NCBI GenBank assembly: GCA_019455245.1
Contig: JACFMR010000011.1
Location: 52,436-116,435, forward strand
Length of the DNA stretch: 64,000 nucleotides
Direction: 5' to 3'
Origin: Opitutaceae bacterium
GTDB lineage: Bacteria; Verrucomicrobiota; Verrucomicrobiia; Opitutales; Opitutaceae
The position numbers and the translations under genes are program-made. A model generated the notes under the pieces. That model saw nothing but the letters and a program-made list of their open reading frames with translations. It did not search any database and was not told where the DNA came from. This document shows, in pieces, positions 58,166 through 64,000 of the stretch. The first letter of the stretch is position 1. Every line of letters starts with the position of its first letter.

Positions 58166-58663
58166 ATGACCTTGCGACAACGAAAGTTTCTTCCTCACGA
58201 TATCCCGTCATGGGTGGACGGTGGCGCCGTCTATTTTTTGACCTTATGTTGCAAAAAGAGAGGACTCAATCAGCTCTGCCGGAGGAACGCCGCAGAGGTG
58301 ATATTTGAAGCGGCAAGTTTCCGACAACGTATGCATCGATGGCATGTGCATTTGATGCTGCTCATGCCGGATCACTTGCACGCTTTGCTGTCCTTTCCCC
58401 TGCCGGAGGACATGCGGAAGGTCGTGGCAGGGTTCAAGGAGATCGTGGCGAAAAGATTCTCCGTTGAGTGGCAACGGGATTTTTTTGATCACCGGCTCAG
58501 AATCGGCGAATCATTTGACGAAAAAGCGCAATATATTCGGATGAATCCGGTGCGGAGTGGATTGGTGGCGAATCTGGAAGCGTGGCCGTGGATTTGGCCG
58601 CCTGATATTGGTGCGGATACAACCTGCGGCGGGCCCAGCGGTCCCGCCCTACCTGCAACATGA
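58166..58663 (+). CDS. REP-associated tyrosine transposase (RAYT)
   Basis: A 165-residue Y1-type HUH nuclease. The HUH pair is His70-Leu-His72 in LMPDHLHAL, and the catalytic Tyr123 lies in KAQYIRMNPVR, with the conserved Asn-Pro-Val-Arg after it. RAYTs cleave and move REP palindromes. It has a near-perfect inverted REP pair around it (58125-58158 and 58622-58655), and its last 13 or so residues are encoded by the right REP. Its TGA overlaps the lpxB ATG (ATGA, 58660-58663), so it is inserted in the lipid A operon between the oxidoreductase and lpxB genes. Confidence 0.9.
   Translation: MTLRQRKFLPHDIPSWVDGGAVYFLTLCCKKRGLNQLCRRNAAEVIFEAASFRQRMHRWHVHLMLLMPDHLHALLSFPLPEDMRKVVAGFKEIVAKRFSVEWQRDFFDHRLRIGESFDEKAQYIRMNPVRSGLVANLEAWPWIWPPDIGADTTCGGPSGPALPAT
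58622..58655 (-). repeat. REP palindrome, downstream flank of transposase gene
   Basis: On the minus strand GGTAGGGCGGGACCGCTGGG then CCCGCCGCAGG, the reverse complement of the upstream REP apart from a few loop changes. It overlaps the transposase C terminus and ends just before lpxB. Confidence 0.75.
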
Positions 58664-59847
58664 AAACACTTGCCCAATTGCCGTTTCGTTTGCCGCCGCC
58701 CGAGGGCGGGCGAGTCGACCTGCTCGTGATCGCGGGCGAACACTCCGGGGACGAGCATGCGGCGCTGGCGGTGCGCGAACTGCGTGCGAAAAATCCGGCC
58801 TTGCGGGTTTGCGCGCTGGGCGGGCCGAACCTGGCCGCGGCCGGGGCGCAGGTGCTGCACGATCTCACGGCGTCGTCGGTGGTGGGCTTTGTCGAGGTGC
58901 TGAAGCACTACTCGTTTTTCAAGGCGCTGTTTGAGGAGATGCTGCGCTGGATCGGCGCGCACCGGCCGCGGGCGGTGTGTTTTGTGGACTATCCGGGTTT
59001 CAACCTGCGGTTGGCCGCGGCGCTGCGGGAGCGGGGGATTTCGGTCAAGGGCGGGGGGGCGGTCTCGCTGCTGTATTACATCTCGCCGCAAATCTGGGCG
59101 TGGAAACGCCAGCGGCGTTTCACGATGGCGCGGGATCTCGATGCCCTGGCGGTAATTTTTCCTTTCGAGGTGGAGTGCTACGCCGACACCGAACTGCCGG
59201 TCGATTTTGTCGGACATCCGTTCCTGGCGCCGGGGTATGTCGCGCCGGTGCGGCACGATCCGGCCGGGCCGGTGCTGTTGCTGCCGGGCAGCCGCAAGCA
59301 GGCGGTGGCGCGCATTTTTCCGGTGTTGCTGGCGGCGTATCGGCAATACCGTGACAACGGCGGCGACCGGGAGGCGGTGGTGATTTATCCCAGCGAGGAA
59401 ATCCGCACCGTGCTGCTGGAGGCCCATCCGCCCGCGGACGTGCGGCTCCGCGCGGTGGCGGAAGAAGGAACCGACCCCGTCGTCGGCGAGCCCGTGGCGG
59501 CCGCGGCCGTGCTGACCAGTTCGGGCACGATGTCGTTGCATTGCGCCCTGGCCGGCATCCCGGGCGCGATCGCCTACCGCACCAATCCGTTCACCTATCT
59601 GCTCGCGCGTTGGTGGGTGAAGCTCGACTACATCGGCATCGCGAACCTGCTGCTCAACCAGCCGATGTATCCCGAACATATCCAGGGCGCCGCGCGGCCG
59701 GAGGTGCTGGCCGCGGAATTGCGCGCCGCAATCAACGATCCGGAACGCGCCCGGCACACCCGGACGCAGGCGGAGCGGTTGCGCGCCCTGCTGGACCAAC
59801 CCGCCCATTTCAATGTCGCCGACTGGCTTGCCCGTGAGTTGGGCTGA
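58660..59847 (+). CDS. lpxB: Lipid-A-disaccharide synthase
   Basis: A 395-residue glycosyltransferase that joins UDP-2,3-diacylglucosamine and lipid X. It starts with a 25-residue leader then [15 protein letters not shown] (usually A-G-E-A-S-G-D), [61 protein letters not shown], and the sugar-binding [15 protein letters not shown]. Peripheral at the inner membrane. Its ATG overlaps the preceding transposase stop, so it may now be translated partly by coupling, which would be a consequence of the insertion. Confidence 0.95.
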   Translation: MKTLAQLPFRLPPPEGGRVDLLVIAGEHSGDEHAALAVRELRAKNPALRVCALGGPNLAAAGAQVLHDLTASSVVGFVEVLKHYSFFKALFEEMLRWIGAHRPRAVCFVDYPGFNLRLAAALRERGISVKGGGAVSLLYYISPQIWAWKRQRRFTMARDLDALAVIFPFEVECYADTELPVDFVGHPFLAPGYVAPVRHDPAGPVLLLPGSRKQAVARIFPVLLAAYRQYRDNGGDREAVVIYPSEEIRTVLLEAHPPADVRLRAVAEEGTDPVVGEPVAAAAVLTSSGTMSLHCALAGIPGAIAYRTNPFTYLLARWWVKLDYIGIANLLLNQPMYPEHIQGAARPEVLAAELRAAINDPERARHTRTQAERLRALLDQPAHFNVADWLARELG

Positions 59848-59903
59848 ACCCAGCCTGCGGACCGCGGTCGGTTGACCGAATGCTGTTACCCCACGCCCCC
59901 ATC

Positions 59904-63748
<3,845 letters not shown>

Positions 63749-63752
<4 letters not shown>

Positions 63753-63763
63753 AGCGGTTTAAG
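63749..63763 (+). repeat. 15-bp 3'-end element, copy 2
   Basis: CTAGAGCGGTTTAAG, providing the TAG stop of the histidine kinase gene. Matches the minus strand at 55864-55878 exactly. Confidence 0.5.
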
Positions 63764-63768
63764 AATTT

Positions 63769-63996
63769 TCGTAGCCGCGCTTGAGCCAAAGGCGTTCCGA
63801 ACGAAGTGAGATTCAGCCAAGGGTGGCCGCCGGTAGACCATTCTGCTGGCCAGCAGAATCGCTGCGCTCCCAACTTCGCCGAGCCTACGAAGGGCGCGGT
63901 CAAAGCGGCGGCAAATCAATCGAAACTGCTTTAATCCGAATGAAATGTAGATGACATGAAGCCGACAGGCGGCCCTAGAGCGGCCAACCTGTCGGC
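63769..63996. repeat. Repeat-rich right edge without a gene
   Basis: In order: TCGTAGCCGCGCTTGAGCC (63769-63787, cf. complement of 5117-5142); a perfect 20-bp palindrome ATTCTGCTGGCCAGCAGAAT (63840-63859); CTTCGCCGAGCCTACGAAG (63874-63892); and a hairpin GCCGACAGG/CCTGTCGGC (63961-63969 with 63988-63996) that could end a minus-strand gene off the edge, though no T tract follows. No coding gene in 63753-64000. Confidence 0.45.
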
Positions 63997-64000
63997 TGAT

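Overview
The window looks like a chromosomal segment of a GC-rich Gram-negative member of the Verrucomicrobiota, most likely family Opitutaceae. This is an inference from content: a fused LpxC-FabZ protein, lpxA and lpxB (lipid A made), a TonB-dependent receptor with an N-terminal STN domain and an 'SPFEV' stretch before the plug, heparinase-II/III-like enzymes, and dispersed intergenic palindromes. Housekeeping genes show no sign of being off-chromosome.

Layout. 1-21.4 kb is mostly housekeeping: the end of phoU, an ElyC-like envelope protein, tRNA-His, an endonuclease/exonuclease/phosphatase, trpA, a REC-GGDEF protein, a lipid kinase facing miaA, a TolC-like channel, a PpiD-like chaperone, a BrkB membrane protein, argS, deoA, a DUF4838-like protein overlapping a metallophosphoesterase, and a hydroxylase/hemolysin-III fusion.

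22.0-38.4 kb is the most distinctive block. Ten consecutive minus-strand genes read, in transcription order: heparinase-like 3, ECF sigma factor, FecR anti-sigma factor, STN/TonB receptor, TPR lipo/periplasmic protein, solute-binding protein, heparinase-like 2, TIM-barrel glycosidase-like protein, phytanoyl-CoA-type dioxygenase, heparinase-like 1. I read this as a substrate-induced polysaccharide utilisation locus: the receptor imports oligomers and signals via FecR to the sigma factor, while the three paralogous lyase-like enzymes and the glycosidase-like protein cut the substrate. The substrate is not known.

38.5-49.7 kb: an RlmI-like methyltransferase, a yebC-CDGSH-GNAT mini-operon, beta-carbonic anhydrase, efp, lpxC/fabZ-lpxA, a BNR-type propeller protein, then a small mobile-looking stretch (toxin-antitoxin pair, zinc-ribbon membrane protein, truncated IS110-type element), and a GH39-like hydrolase.

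49.9-64 kb: dabA-dabB (inorganic carbon uptake) facing a LysR regulator, a dioxygenase next to a URO-D-family protein, a Gfo/Idh/MocA oxidoreductase, a REP-associated tyrosine transposase bracketed by inverted REP palindromes, lpxB, and a large CHASE/PAS hybrid histidine kinase. Intergenic DNA carries at least three dispersed repeat families, one of which matches the palindromes flanking the transposase. All functions are from reading motifs; no database search was run.
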